Assembly (NCBI RefSeq): GCF_012986595.1
Contig: NZ_JAAQYM010000001.1
Span: forward strand, 930,001 to 994,000
Direction of reading: 5' to 3'
Length of the DNA stretch: 64,000 bases
From: Pseudomonas koreensis
GTDB taxonomy: Bacteria; Pseudomonadota; Gammaproteobacteria; Pseudomonadales; Pseudomonadaceae
Positions 1-8,428 of the stretch are shown here, piece after piece. Within the stretch, counting starts at the first letter, position 1; each line of letters opens with the position of its first letter. Both the position numbers and the translations under genes were made by a program. Below the pieces are notes generated by a model. That model was not told where the DNA came from and did no database searches. It was given only the letters and a program-made list of their open reading frames with translations.

Positions 1-327
1 CAACAGACCTTTGGCGCCCAGACGCTCGGCTTCCTGCGCGTACTCGATGGCCTGACGGGTCGAACCGCCGACACCGGCCAGAATCGGCACGCTGGTCGCG
101 CAGGTGTCGACCGCGGTCTTGATGATTTCCGAATATTCGCTGGCCGCCAGGGAGAAGAACTCACCCGTGCCACCCGCCGCGAACAAAGCCGAAGCGCCGT
201 ACGGGGCCAGCCATTCCAGACGCTTGATGTAGCCGGCGCGGTTGAAATCGCCCTGGGCGTTGAAATCGGTGACCGGAAACGACAGCAGGCCGGCGGAGAG
301 GATGGACTTCAGTTCTTGTGGATTCAT
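1..327 (-). CDS. kdgD: 5-dehydro-4-deoxyglucarate dehydratase, N-terminal part (runs off window start)
   Basis: The first 109 residues of a DapA/N-acetylneuraminate lyase superfamily TIM barrel are visible. The family member KdgD dehydrates and decarboxylates 5-dehydro-4-deoxyglucarate to 2-oxoglutarate semialdehyde in cytosolic glucarate/galactarate catabolism. The GGTGEFF motif at residues 52-58 is the equivalent of the carboxylate-binding GTTGE loop of DapA, and the N-terminus [20 protein letters not shown] is typical of KdgD rather than DapA. The Schiff-base lysine lies outside the window. The gene is read leftwards; its start codon is at 327 and no strong Shine-Dalgarno is seen. Another dehydratase or aldolase of the superfamily is possible but less likely. 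Confidence 0.85.
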   Translation of the reverse strand, partial: MNPQELKSILSAGLLSFPVTDFNAQGDFNRAGYIKRLEWLAPYGASALFAAGGTGEFFSLAASEYSEIIKTAVDTCATSVPILAGVGGSTRQAIEYAQEAERLGAKGLL

Positions 328-508
328 TTTTCGAACACCCTGGGTAGCAACGTTTTTTGTGAGTTTTATGATTCAGCCAGCGCTGAAGTTGTAGGTCATC
401 GTACAACTTAAAAGATAACCGTCAACTGCATTTCATCGCTGGACGGCATTTTTTGTCGGACAGGATTCTTTCTTGACGTAGGAAAATTCTCGTCTAGGCT
501 CGATTTGA

Positions 509-524
509 CTGTATATGCATACAG
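509..524 (+). promoter_or_regulatory. LexA (SOS) box upstream of the phospholipase C-like gene
   Basis: The 16-mer CTGTATATGCATACAG fits the LexA consensus CTG-N10-CAG with an AT-rich alternating centre. It lies 40 bp before the ATG at 564. It overlaps a TTGACT hexamer (505-510) that could be a -35 element, with AT-rich candidates for a -10 at 525-534. Repressor occupancy here would block that promoter. Binding is inferred from sequence only. Confidence 0.75.
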
Positions 525-563
525 TTAAATTAAACCCACCGACGACATATCAAGGAGAAAGAA

Positions 564-1868
564 ATGTCCGGATTGCACCCCAAACCACAGGAAAGACCCA
601 AGCCGGTCATCGCCCGTTTCGATGATCTGTTCACCCCAAACGGCATTCGCTTCAGCGCCGACAACCCGCATCTGGTGATGCACATCGCCGATGCCCACAG
701 CGATGTCGAACCGGCCACCGCCCTCCCCGGCAAAGCCTTGAAAATTCGACCGCCACTGCGCTTCGAAGGCGCTGAACACACGGCCATCGGCGACAACACT
801 CTGCTGCGCTTCGTCGAAAACGCCGAACCGATTCGTGCGCAAAACGTGCCCTTGCACCTGCCCAACGGCCTCGCCCTGACCTACGGCCAGGTAGTCGCGC
901 TGGCCGGTGATTTCTACGGTGTCGTCGACCGACCGATCAACGAAGGCGCGACCCCGGCCGACCGCCTGAACCGCTTCAACGCCGCATTCGATTCCCTCGC
1001 CGTACTGCCGGCTTCCCGCACCGAGGCCCAGCAGATTCTGGCGATCATGCAAAAAGAGATCGACGCGGTTAAACAGGCGATCAAGGACGGCAAACAACCG
1101 CACGAAGCTTATGATGCGCTGGGAGATACGTTGTCGGAAGAGTGGAACAAAGTCACCGGCGGCGGCAGTTTCGTCTCGGCGCTGTTCCCGCTTGGGCGCT
1201 ACCTGAAACTGGCGGCGAACAACGCCGACCATTTCGGCGAATGGGCAAAACTGGCCTACATTGCCGGTCACACCGCCGCCCTGCAGTCCGCCGTCGCGGC
1301 CCGCGCCAATCACGATGAGCAACAACTGGAACGGGCCTACGCGATGAACGCGTTTGCCGACCACTTCCTCACCGACCTGTTCTCCTCTGGCCATCTGCGC
1401 GTGCCGCGCAAAGAGATGGCGGCGGTGGTGACCCCAAGCGATCTCGGCTCGCTGGTGACCCGCTTCATGCACGACGAGGACAGCAAATTCGGCCTCAAGG
1501 TGCGCAACGCCCATGGCGATCAATGGCGCGCCTTCGGCGACAAGCGCTACTTCGAAGCCAGCGACGCGGACAACCGCACCCAGGTCAATCTGGCGGTGCA
1601 GGCCTCGGCGGATGAAATCTTCGCCGCCTACCTCAGCGGCAACGTGCCTGCGCCTTCGACGTTTGCTGCGCTACAACGGCTACCGGACCTGACGGCGGTG
1701 CTGAATCTTTCCAACAATTTCTCGCCGCTGTTCCGCGTCGAGGGCGGCAAGGTGCTGCGGCGCAAAGACGTGAACAACCTCAACGACACCGCCACCATCG
1801 ACGACTGGTGGGGCTGGAGCACGTATCTGCTGCTCAAGGACTACCACCCGACGGGCAACGTCAATTAA
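564..1868 (+). CDS. Zinc-dependent phospholipase C-like protein (S1/P1 nuclease-PLC fold)
   Basis: A 434-residue protein without an obvious signal peptide. Residues about 215-310 are rich in spaced histidines and aspartates: NNADHFGEW (219-227), AGHTAA (234-239), AFADHFLTDLFSSGHLRVPR (263-282) and MHDED (302-306). This spacing resembles the metal-ligand core of zinc-dependent phospholipase C and S1/P1 nucleases. I recall similar P. fluorescens proteins being called phosphatidylcholine-hydrolysing phospholipase C, but I cannot verify that here. The start is supported by an AAGGAGAAAGAA Shine-Dalgarno. A small gene follows 11 bp downstream and is probably co-transcribed. A LexA box at 509-524 suggests SOS control, which is unusual for a lipase. 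The fold is moderately sure; the substrate is not. Confidence 0.55.
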   Translation: MSGLHPKPQERPKPVIARFDDLFTPNGIRFSADNPHLVMHIADAHSDVEPATALPGKALKIRPPLRFEGAEHTAIGDNTLLRFVENAEPIRAQNVPLHLPNGLALTYGQVVALAGDFYGVVDRPINEGATPADRLNRFNAAFDSLAVLPASRTEAQQILAIMQKEIDAVKQAIKDGKQPHEAYDALGDTLSEEWNKVTGGGSFVSALFPLGRYLKLAANNADHFGEWAKLAYIAGHTAALQSAVAARANHDEQQLERAYAMNAFADHFLTDLFSSGHLRVPRKEMAAVVTPSDLGSLVTRFMHDEDSKFGLKVRNAHGDQWRAFGDKRYFEASDADNRTQVNLAVQASADEIFAAYLSGNVPAPSTFAALQRLPDLTAVLNLSNNFSPLFRVEGGKVLRRKDVNNLNDTATIDDWWGWSTYLLLKDYHPTGNVN

Positions 1869-1879
1869 GGAGAACGACC

Positions 1880-2068
1880 ATGACGATCACATTGAAACTG
1901 GAACTGGCGTCGGGGCAGTCGCTTAAAGGCGCGCCGTTGGAGTTGCTGGCGGACGGCAAGCCGATTGCGCGGGGGGTTGTGGATAAGCAAGGGTTGGTCG
2001 CGTTTGCCGTGACGCCGGGGACAGCGCAATTGGCGGTGCGGGTGGACCGGTCGATATTGCCGCGCTGA
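1880..2068 (+). CDS. Small hypothetical protein following the phospholipase-like gene
   Basis: A 62-residue protein starting at ATG 1880 with a TAAGGAGAACGACC Shine-Dalgarno overlapping the end of the upstream stop. The sequence alternates hydrophobic and polar residues (ITLKLELASGQ, LELLADGKPIARG, GLVAFAVTPG), consistent with a small all-beta, Ig- or carboxypeptidase-regulatory-like fold. No signal peptide is seen. It is probably the second gene of the LexA-box operon. Its function is unknown. Confidence 0.6.
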   Translation: MTITLKLELASGQSLKGAPLELLADGKPIARGVVDKQGLVAFAVTPGTAQLAVRVDRSILPR

Positions 2069-2082
2069 ACTCACCGGCCTCA

Positions 2083-2170
2083 TCGTTGGCAAGCCAACTC
2101 CCACAGTGACTTATGGTGTACACGACATCCGCTTCAACACATGAGCCTGTGGGAGCTGGCTTGCCAGCGA
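2083..2170. repeat. REP-like inverted repeat
   Basis: Two 24-bp arms (2083-2106 and 2147-2170) containing GGCAAGCCA.CTCCCACAG pair with 22 of 24 matches. It sits between two convergent transcription units and may act as a terminator. Confidence 0.8.
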
Positions 2171-2206
2171 TAGCGGTGTATCAGGCGCGAACAGACCGCC
2201 AGACAC

Positions 2207-2965
2207 TCACCCCCGCTGCGCCTGCGCCTCTTCATGCGCCTGACGCAACCGCTCGCGGCTGTTGGTCAAGTGCAGGCGCATCGCCGCACGCGCCGCATCG
2301 GAATCCTGACGGGCAATCGCCTCGTAGATTTCTTCGTGCTCGCGGCTCAGGCGGTTCATGTAGTGCTGCTGGTCATCATGCGCCAGCCGCGCCGAATTCA
2401 GCCGCGTACGCGGAATGATGCTGGTGCCTAGGTGGGTCATGATGTCCGTGAAGTAGCGGTTGCCGGTGGACAGGGCGATTTCCAAATGGAAGGCAAAGTC
2501 CGAGGCCACCGCATCACTGGCGTGGGACACGCTGTCGTTCAGTGCATCGAGGGCGGCGCGCATGGTTGCCAGTTGCTCGGGGCTGCGGCGTTGTGCGGCA
2601 AGGCCGGCGGACTCCACTTCGAGGCTGATGCGCAATTCGAGAATGGCCAGCACGTCACGCAGGGTGACGACCGTGGCCGGGTCGATGCGGAAACCGCTGG
2701 GGCTCGGCGTGTCGAGCACGAAGGTGCCGATGCCGTGGCGGGTTTCCACTTGCCCTGCGGCCTGCAACCGGGAAATCGCCTCGCGCACCACGGTGCGGCT
2801 GACGCCATGCGCCTGCATGATCGCCGACTCGGTGGGCAACTTGTCGCCACGCTTGAGCAGACCGTCGCGGATCTGCTCGGTCAGCACCGTCACCAGCTCC
2901 TGGGCCAGGCTGCGGCGCTTGCGCGGGAGGCGTGGGGTGTCGATCGGGTTTTCCATGGTGTGCAT
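2207..2965 (-). CDS. GntR-family (FadR subfamily) transcriptional regulator
   Basis: A 252-residue regulator with an N-terminal winged helix-turn-helix (RSLAQELVTVLTEQIRDG then PTESAIMQAHGVSRTVVREA, LQAAGQVETRHGIGTFV) and an all-helical FCD ligand-binding domain containing DFAFHLEIALSTGNRYF and a later HEEIYEAI histidine, positions that often bind a metal. FCD regulators usually repress sugar-acid or organic-acid catabolism. Proximity to kdgD makes a hexarate-related effector plausible, but the phospholipase-like gene lies between them. Start options are MHTMENP (2965) and MENP (2956); 2965 was chosen because a GAGA element precedes it by a few bases. Confidence 0.85.
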   Translation of the reverse strand: MHTMENPIDTPRLPRKRRSLAQELVTVLTEQIRDGLLKRGDKLPTESAIMQAHGVSRTVVREAISRLQAAGQVETRHGIGTFVLDTPSPSGFRIDPATVVTLRDVLAILELRISLEVESAGLAAQRRSPEQLATMRAALDALNDSVSHASDAVASDFAFHLEIALSTGNRYFTDIMTHLGTSIIPRTRLNSARLAHDDQQHYMNRLSREHEEIYEAIARQDSDAARAAMRLHLTNSRERLRQAHEEAQAQRG

Positions 2966-3044
2966 CTTGTCTCGAAAATTCGGCTTGGTTCGCATCATAG
3001 CGCAGGCGGGTTGTACGATCACTGTCGAGTCAAAACACCGTCCT

Positions 3045-3122
3045 TGTAGGAGCTGCCGCAGGCTGCGATCTTTTGATCTTGAAAAACAACATCAAAAGAT
3101 CGCAGCCTGCGGCAGCTCCTAC
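3045..3122. repeat. REP-like inverted repeat (TGTAGGAGCTGCCGCAGG family)
   Basis: Near-perfect palindrome with arms TAGGAGCTGCCGCAGGCTGC and its complement around a short AT-rich loop. It lies between the divergently placed regulator and the end of the ABC transporter gene. Five other copies of this family occur in the window. Confidence 0.9.
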
Positions 3123-3137
3123 CGGGGAGTGTGTGTG

Positions 3138-4865
3138 TCAGGCGGTTACGGTTTGCTCAACCAAATGGCCGCTGTCGATCCGCACATGGCGTGGATGGAA
3201 GCGTTTCAGGCTGCTGCGATGGCCGACGCTGACAATGCTCAGCCCCGGCAGTTGATCGATCAGCGCCTGATACAGCGTCGCCTCATCTTCTTCGTCCATC
3301 GCCGATGTCGCTTCGTCCATGTATAGCCATTGCGGTGCATAGAGCAGCGCGCGGGCGAAGGCCAGTCGTTGCTGCTCGCCCGGCGACAGCATGCGCTGCC
3401 AGTGGTTGGCTTCATCCAGACGCGCGACCAGATGCGGCAGACGGCAGGTCTCCAGCACCTCGACGTAGCGCTGCGGCGCATACGTGTCACCCGGTTGTGG
3501 ATAACTCAGCGCGTCTCGCAGCGTGCCGATGGGCAGATACGGTTTCTGCGGCAGGAACAGATAGCGCGCCGCCGGCAAGCGGATATTGCCGTGGCCCGCC
3601 GGCCACAAGTGCCCCATCGCCCGCAGCAACGTGGACTTGCCGCTGCCGGAACGACCGCTGAGCATTACCCGCTCGCCCGGCTCAACCGTCATGTCGGCAT
3701 GGGTCAGCAGATGACGACCGTCGGCCAGGTCCAGACCGAGGTTGTACACTTTCAACTCGCTGCCCTGATTCTGCACATCGATGGCCGGCGCGCGGTCTTC
3801 GTTGTCAGTCATGGCCTGACGGAAACTCAGCAGACGATCACAGGTGGCGCGCCAGGACGCGAGGCTCTGGTAGGCGTTGATGAACCAGCTGAAGCTCTCT
3901 TGCACGTTGCCGAATGCCGAGCTGATCTGCATCAGCTCGCCCAGTTCGATCTTGCCGGCGAGGTAACGCGGGGACGCGACGATGAACGGGAAGATAATGG
4001 CCGCCTGGCTGTAACCGGCGGTGAAAAACGTCAGGCGCTTGGACACTTTCATGATGTCCCAGAAGTTATGCCAGACCATGCCGAAACGGTTGCTCAAGCG
4101 ACGGTTCTCATTCGGCTCGCCGTTGTACAACGCGATACTCTCGGCATTCTCGCGAATCCGCACCATGGAAAAACGCAAGTCCGCTTCAAAGCGTTGTTGT
4201 TGGTTGTTCAGGCCGATCAAGCGACGACCGATCAAATGCGTCAGCCAGCTACCCACCACGGCGTACACCAGCACGCACCAGAACATGTAGCCGGGAATGG
4301 TGATGCCATAAACTTCGATGCTGCCCGATACGCCCCACAAAATGATCGAGAACGACACCAGACTGACGATATTGCGCAACAGCCCGATACCCAGCTCCAG
4401 GGTGTTGGAGGTGAAGTTGTTGAGGTCTTCGGAAATCCGCTGGTCCGGGTTATCGGTGTAACCGCCCTGCTCCAGCTGGTAGTAATTCTTGTCAGCGAGC
4501 CAGCGTGAGAAATGCTTTTCGGTCAGCCACGCCCGCCAGCGGATCGTCAGCATCTGTGTCAGATATTGTCTGTAGACGGCACCGACAATTGCCACGGCGG
4601 CGATTGCACAGAAGTACAGAATCAGATTCCAGAACGCCGCTTCATCCTTCTTTTGCAACGCGTTGTAAAAATCCTTGTACCAGGTGTTGAACCACACCGA
4701 GATGCCCACGCTGACCAGCGAAAGTGCGATCACGGCAATCAGCAGGGTCCAGGCCTTGACCTTCTCCTCACTGCGCCAATAAGGCGTGATCATCGCCCAC
4801 ACTTTGCGAAAAAACTGCCCGCGCACAGCATCGTTGACCGCGGAATATTCAGCGTTCTGATTCAT
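3138..4865 (-). CDS. ABC transporter with fused membrane and ATPase domains (SbmA/BacA-YddA type)
   Basis: A 575-residue half-transporter. The N-terminal membrane domain (about 20-330) has hydrophobic segments around residues 40-58, 82-98, 165-178, 190-208 and 286-300 and belongs to the SbmA/BacA-like group (SEDLNNFTSNTLELGIGLLRN, EADLRFSMVRIRENAESIALY). The ATPase domain follows with Walker A GRSGSGKST (404-412), signature LSPGEQQR (493-500) and Walker B WLYMDE (513-518). Relatives such as E. coli YddA and mycobacterial Rv1819c move peptides, vitamin B12 or other bulky hydrophilic substrates; the substrate here is unknown. The start at 4865 (MNQNAEYS) fits family lengths better than an upstream in-frame ATG. 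The gene is monocistronic. Confidence 0.9.
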   Translation of the reverse strand: MNQNAEYSAVNDAVRGQFFRKVWAMITPYWRSEEKVKAWTLLIAVIALSLVSVGISVWFNTWYKDFYNALQKKDEAAFWNLILYFCAIAAVAIVGAVYRQYLTQMLTIRWRAWLTEKHFSRWLADKNYYQLEQGGYTDNPDQRISEDLNNFTSNTLELGIGLLRNIVSLVSFSIILWGVSGSIEVYGITIPGYMFWCVLVYAVVGSWLTHLIGRRLIGLNNQQQRFEADLRFSMVRIRENAESIALYNGEPNENRRLSNRFGMVWHNFWDIMKVSKRLTFFTAGYSQAAIIFPFIVASPRYLAGKIELGELMQISSAFGNVQESFSWFINAYQSLASWRATCDRLLSFRQAMTDNEDRAPAIDVQNQGSELKVYNLGLDLADGRHLLTHADMTVEPGERVMLSGRSGSGKSTLLRAMGHLWPAGHGNIRLPAARYLFLPQKPYLPIGTLRDALSYPQPGDTYAPQRYVEVLETCRLPHLVARLDEANHWQRMLSPGEQQRLAFARALLYAPQWLYMDEATSAMDEEDEATLYQALIDQLPGLSIVSVGHRSSLKRFHPRHVRIDSGHLVEQTVTA

Positions 4866-4961
4866 GGAAAAGGCTCGATAAAGAAAAGAACAGACACGCA
4901 CCGATCATAGTTGATCGGTGCGCGTTATCGCGAGAGCTGGCGATGGCCGTTCAGCGCAGGT

Positions 4962-5522
4962 TCAGCGACGAACCGGGCGCTTCTGCAGTTTGCGCTGCAA
5001 GGTGCGGCGGTGCATGCCCAGGGCGCGGGCAGTGGCGGAGATGTTGCCTTCGTGCTCGGTCAGCACACGTTGGATGTGCTCCCACTGCAGACGGTCAACC
5101 GACATCGGGTTTTCCGGCACCAGGCTGTCGAGGTCGGCGTGCTCGGAGAGCAGCGCGGCCAGCACGTCGTCGGCGTCGGCCGGTTTGCACAGGTAGTTGC
5201 AGGCGCCGCGCTTGATCGCTTCGACCGCGGTGGCAATGCTCGAATAACCGGTGAGGATCACCACGCGCATTTCCGGGTCCAGCTCCAGCAGCTTGGGCAG
5301 CAGCACCAGGCCGGAGTCGCCGTCCATTTTCAGGTCCAGCGCGGCGTAGTCCGGCAGGTCGGCCTGGGCGATGGTCAGGCCTTCTTCGGCGGAACCGGCG
5401 GTGCTGACGCGAAAGCCACGGCGGGCCATGGCACGGGCCATCACTCGGGTGAAGGTCGCGTCGTCGTCGACCAGCAGCAGATGCGGCAGTTCTTCGCCTT
5501 CGACTTGGATTTCGTCACTCAT
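4962..5522 (-). CDS. roxR: Response regulator RoxR (RegA/PrrA family)
   Basis: A 186-residue response regulator. The receiver domain (1-125) has the acidic pair D19/D20, phosphoacceptor D63 in ALDLKMDGDSG, T91 in ILTGYSS and K113 in CKPAD. The C-terminal Fis-type helix-turn-helix (about 147-182, EGNISATARALGMHRRTLQR) is almost invariant in the RegA/PrrA/ActR/RoxR family. In P. aeruginosa RoxR controls the cyanide-insensitive oxidase and other redox-linked genes. The start overlaps the 3' end of roxS by 8 bp, so the two are translationally coupled. Confidence 0.93.
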   Translation of the reverse strand: MSDEIQVEGEELPHLLLVDDDATFTRVMARAMARRGFRVSTAGSAEEGLTIAQADLPDYAALDLKMDGDSGLVLLPKLLELDPEMRVVILTGYSSIATAVEAIKRGACNYLCKPADADDVLAALLSEHADLDSLVPENPMSVDRLQWEHIQRVLTEHEGNISATARALGMHRRTLQRKLQKRPVRR

Positions 5523-6777
5523 GTTGGTCTCCTCGGGCGCCGTGGGGCAGGCGCAGCTCGGTGAGCGTGCCGCCTTCCTCATGACTATAGAGTTTCACTG
5601 AGCCGCCGGCGCGTGTCACGCTGGCCTTGCTCAAAAACAGGCCCAGGCCGAAACCTTTGCCCTTGGTGGTAAAAAACGGTTTGCCGATCTGCTCGGCGAT
5701 GGCCAGCGGCACACCGGCGCCGTGGTCACGAATGCTGATGGTCACGGTTTCCGCGTCCCAGTCCAGCGTCACCTGGAGATTTTCCGGGCAGGCGTCGGCG
5801 GCATTGTTCAGCAGATTGAGCAGCGCCTGGGTCAGATCCGGCGGCGGCGCCATGCGCGGCACGCTGCCCTGGCCCAGACGCTGGAAGCGATAACTGGCTT
5901 CCGGACGCATCAGGTGCCAGCGGTTCAATGCTTCGTCGAGCCATTGGGTGACGTCCTGCATCTCCACCGCCATACGGCGGTTGGCCTCGGCGGCGCGCAC
6001 CAACTGTTGCAGGGTCTCTTTGCACAGCTTGACCTGATCCTGCAGCACCTTGAGGTCGTCCTGCAACATCGCGTCGGGGTGATCCTGCTGCATCTCCTTG
6101 AGCAACACGCTCATGGTCGCCAGCGGTGTGCCCAGCTCATGCGCCGCGCCAGCCGCCTGGGTCGCGACCGCAAGCAACTGCTGATCGCGCAGGCCTTCTT
6201 CGCGGCGGATCGCCCGTAACTCTTCCTGACGGCGCAGCTCCTCGGCCATGCGCGCAGCGAAGAAAGTGATGACCGCAGCGGCCAGCGCGAAGCTCAGCCA
6301 CATGCCGTAGATCTGCAGGTTCTCGCGGGCCACCGGCAGGGTTTCCAGCGGGTAGAAACGCGTCAGCATCACGGTGTACAGCGCCAGCGCGATGCCCGAC
6401 AGAATCACCGAATAGCGCCACGGCAGCGTCACCGCGGCGATGGTCAACGGCACCAGATAGTAGGAAACGAACGGGTTGGTCGAACCGCCGGAGAAATACA
6501 GCAGCGCACTGTGGATCACCAGATCACAGGCCAGTTGCAGGGCGTATTCAAGTTCAGTCACCGGCCACGACGTGCGCAGACGCACGGCAGTGAACACGCA
6601 CAGCAGAATCGAACAGCCGAGGGTCATCGCCAGTTGCACCCACGGCAACGGCAACAATTGCAGCCAGTAGGCCAGGCCAACGGAACCGGCCTGCGCGGCG
6701 AGCACCAGGGTGCGGATGAAAGTCAGCCGCCAGAGGTTCTGGCGAGTGGCGGAAGTCAATTGTACGGGGGCGAGCAT
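5515..6777 (-). CDS. roxS: Redox sensor histidine kinase RoxS (RegB/PrrB family)
   Basis: A 420-residue inner-membrane kinase with about six transmembrane helices (residues 20-175). The family redox box GGSTNPF is at 97-103, between helices. The phospho-accepting H213 lies in GAAHELGTPL, and the ATPase domain carries NLLNNAADA, DHGAGVP and GKGFGLGLF. A cysteine at about residue 254 (KLCKETL) matches the position of the redox-active cysteine of RegB dimerisation helices, as far as I recall. The start at 6777 has an AGGAGAG Shine-Dalgarno. The order roxS-roxR next to a SIMPL gene and the dpp cluster mirrors PAO1. Confidence 0.92.
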   Translation of the reverse strand: MLAPVQLTSATRQNLWRLTFIRTLVLAAQAGSVGLAYWLQLLPLPWVQLAMTLGCSILLCVFTAVRLRTSWPVTELEYALQLACDLVIHSALLYFSGGSTNPFVSYYLVPLTIAAVTLPWRYSVILSGIALALYTVMLTRFYPLETLPVARENLQIYGMWLSFALAAAVITFFAARMAEELRRQEELRAIRREEGLRDQQLLAVATQAAGAAHELGTPLATMSVLLKEMQQDHPDAMLQDDLKVLQDQVKLCKETLQQLVRAAEANRRMAVEMQDVTQWLDEALNRWHLMRPEASYRFQRLGQGSVPRMAPPPDLTQALLNLLNNAADACPENLQVTLDWDAETVTISIRDHGAGVPLAIAEQIGKPFFTTKGKGFGLGLFLSKASVTRAGGSVKLYSHEEGGTLTELRLPHGARGDQHE

Positions 6778-6913
6778 GAGCTCTCCTGATGAGCGCTCCA
6801 GGCGGATCGCACGGAGTATAACCAAGCCGCGGCCTTGAGAGGCGAAAGTGCGGCAAACGACCACATGGCGCTGGCGGTAAATTCATCTACTCCCGCGACT
6901 TTTCGAGATCAAT

Positions 6914-7043
6914 GTGGTGAGGGGATTTATCCCCGATGGGTGGCGAAGCCGCCCCAAAACCTGCAATCCGCTTTTCACAGGCAGACCGCATCCGCTGAAT
7001 TGCGACTGCTTCGCAGCCGATCGGGGATAAATCCCCTCGCCAC
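6914..7043. repeat. REP-like inverted repeat (GGCGAGGGGATTTATCCCC family) in the roxS / SIMPL intergenic region
   Basis: Arms GTGAGGGGATTTATCCCCGA (6917-6936) and TCGGGGATAAATCCCCTCGC (7021-7040) face each other. This repeat fills most of the 397-bp gap 6778-7174 between divergent genes. The remainder should hold the promoters of roxSR and the SIMPL gene, but no clear consensus hexamers were identified. Confidence 0.85.
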
Positions 7044-7174
7044 AAAAACACTCCCTGGCTAATCCGGCGCATCTGTATAGAAGTTGTAACTGGGCGAACC
7101 AGGCCGCAGAAGCTAGAGTCTGATGGTTTCACGCAGGGACGAACCAACACCTGCGCACACTTCAAGGAGCCTCC

Positions 7175-7894
7175 ATGCACACCTTTCGCCGCAGCGCCGC
7201 CCTTCTCGCCCTGACCGTCGGCAGTGTCGCCAGCCTACCGGCGCTGTCCGCCGATGAGCTGCACTACAACCAGATTTCCCTGCGCGCCGAAGTCAGCCAG
7301 GAAGTGGCCCGCGACCTGATGATCGTGACGCTCTACACCGAAGCGCAAAACACCGACCCGGCCAAACTCGCCGCCGACGTCAGCACCACCATGAACAAGG
7401 CACTGGCCCAGGCCAAGCAAGTCAAAGACATCACCCTGCGCCAGGGCAGCCGCAACAGCTACCCGATCTACGACACCAAAGGCCAGAAAATCACCGGCTG
7501 GCGCGAACGCGCCGAACTGCGTCTGGAAAGCGCCGACTTCGCCGCCCTGTCCAAACTCACCGGCGAACTGCTGACCGACCTGAAAATGGGCGGCATGGAC
7601 TTCGCCATCGCCGAGCCGACTCGCAAGGCCAGCGAAGACCAACTGCTCAAAGAAGCCGTCAGCGCCTTCAAGGCCCGCGCCCAACTGGCCACCGATGCAC
7701 TGGGCGGCAAGGGCTACAAAATCGTCAACCTGAACCTCAACAGCAACGGTTATCCACAACCGTACATGCGCGCCCCCATGATGATGAAAGCCGCCGGCAT
7801 GGCGGATTCTGCACCGGTCACGCCGGAAGTCGAAGCCGGCACCAGCCAGGTCAGCCTGACCGCCGACGGCTCGATTGAAGTACTGATGCAGTGA
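7175..7894 (+). CDS. SIMPL-domain periplasmic protein (DUF541)
   Basis: A 239-residue protein with a signal peptide (MHTFRRSAALLALTVGSVASLPALSADE, cleavage near residue 25) and one SIMPL/DUF541 domain. Typical family segments are the N-terminal beta strands ISLRAEVSQEVARDLMIVTL, the central YPIYDTKGQKITGWRERAELRL and the C-terminal EVEAGTSQVSLTADGSIEV. Members are linked to oxidative-stress defence (E. coli YggE) but their biochemical role is unsettled. Strong Shine-Dalgarno AAGGAG before ATG 7175. It is the positional equivalent of PAO1 PA4495, next to roxSR. It is followed by its own terminator. Confidence 0.88.
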   Translation: MHTFRRSAALLALTVGSVASLPALSADELHYNQISLRAEVSQEVARDLMIVTLYTEAQNTDPAKLAADVSTTMNKALAQAKQVKDITLRQGSRNSYPIYDTKGQKITGWRERAELRLESADFAALSKLTGELLTDLKMGGMDFAIAEPTRKASEDQLLKEAVSAFKARAQLATDALGGKGYKIVNLNLNSNGYPQPYMRAPMMMKAAGMADSAPVTPEVEAGTSQVSLTADGSIEVLMQ

Positions 7895-7914
7895 ATTGAT
7901 GTGCGCTGAATGAA

Positions 7915-7949
7915 AAACCGGCGATCCGTGAATGATCGCCGGTTTTTTT
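7915..7949 (+). terminator. Rho-independent terminator of the SIMPL gene
   Basis: Stem AACCGGCGATC / GATCGCCGGTT with a 7-nt loop, followed by seven T residues. Confidence 0.92.
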
Positions 7950-7981
7950 GTGCCCGGGATTTGTAGTGAATGATCTGACGC

Positions 7982-8050
7982 CTTCGCGAGCAGGCTCGCT
8001 CCCACAGTTTGAAATGCATTCTCCCTGTGGGAGCGAGCCTGCTCGCGAAG
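7982..8050. repeat. REP-like inverted repeat (GTGGGAGCGAGCCTGCTCGCGAA family)
   Basis: Perfect 26-bp arms (7982-8007 and 8025-8050) separated by 17 bp, between convergent genes. Confidence 0.93.
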
Positions 8051-8065
8051 AACGATAACGCGGTC

Positions 8066-8428
8066 TCAGGTCTGCGGATCAACCCGATCCAGCGCACGGT
8101 TCACCGCCAGTTCAGCCAGCATGATGATCTGCTGTATCGCCAGCGCCGTATTGCGCTGCGGGCGACTGAGCTGATCGGCGAAATCACTGGCCATGGTGTT
8201 GGCCGACGCCAAGGACTCACAGGCGTGGGCCAGCAGGCTCTCGGTGTCGATGCCCGGATGGACAAGGAACATCGAACTGGGTGGACGTGGTTTTGTGGCT
8301 TCGGGGCTTAAGTAGAAGTCGAGGGCGCGTTTGATCGCTTCGCGGTTTTTCGCGAGGTCTTCGGCGTGGAGGGCTTCGGCGAGTGGGGTTGTGGTGTCGA
8401 GGGGTGGATCGGGGACTGGCTTGGACAT
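8066..8428 (-). CDS. DUF6124 family protein
   Basis: A 120-residue protein with the hallmarks of the pseudomonad DUF6124 family: an N-terminal acidic and polar stretch, NREAIKRALDFYL, MFLVHPGIDTESLLAHACESL, SANTMASDFADQL and a helical C-terminus. No signal peptide or membrane segment is present, so it is presumably cytosolic. Its function is unknown. The start at 8428 is supported by TAGGTGA upstream. The gene is preceded by about 330 nt of strongly structured, gene-free leader (8429-8760), which suggests post-transcriptional control. Confidence 0.75.
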   Translation of the reverse strand: MSKPVPDPPLDTTTPLAEALHAEDLAKNREAIKRALDFYLSPEATKPRPPSSMFLVHPGIDTESLLAHACESLASANTMASDFADQLSRPQRNTALAIQQIIMLAELAVNRALDRVDPQT

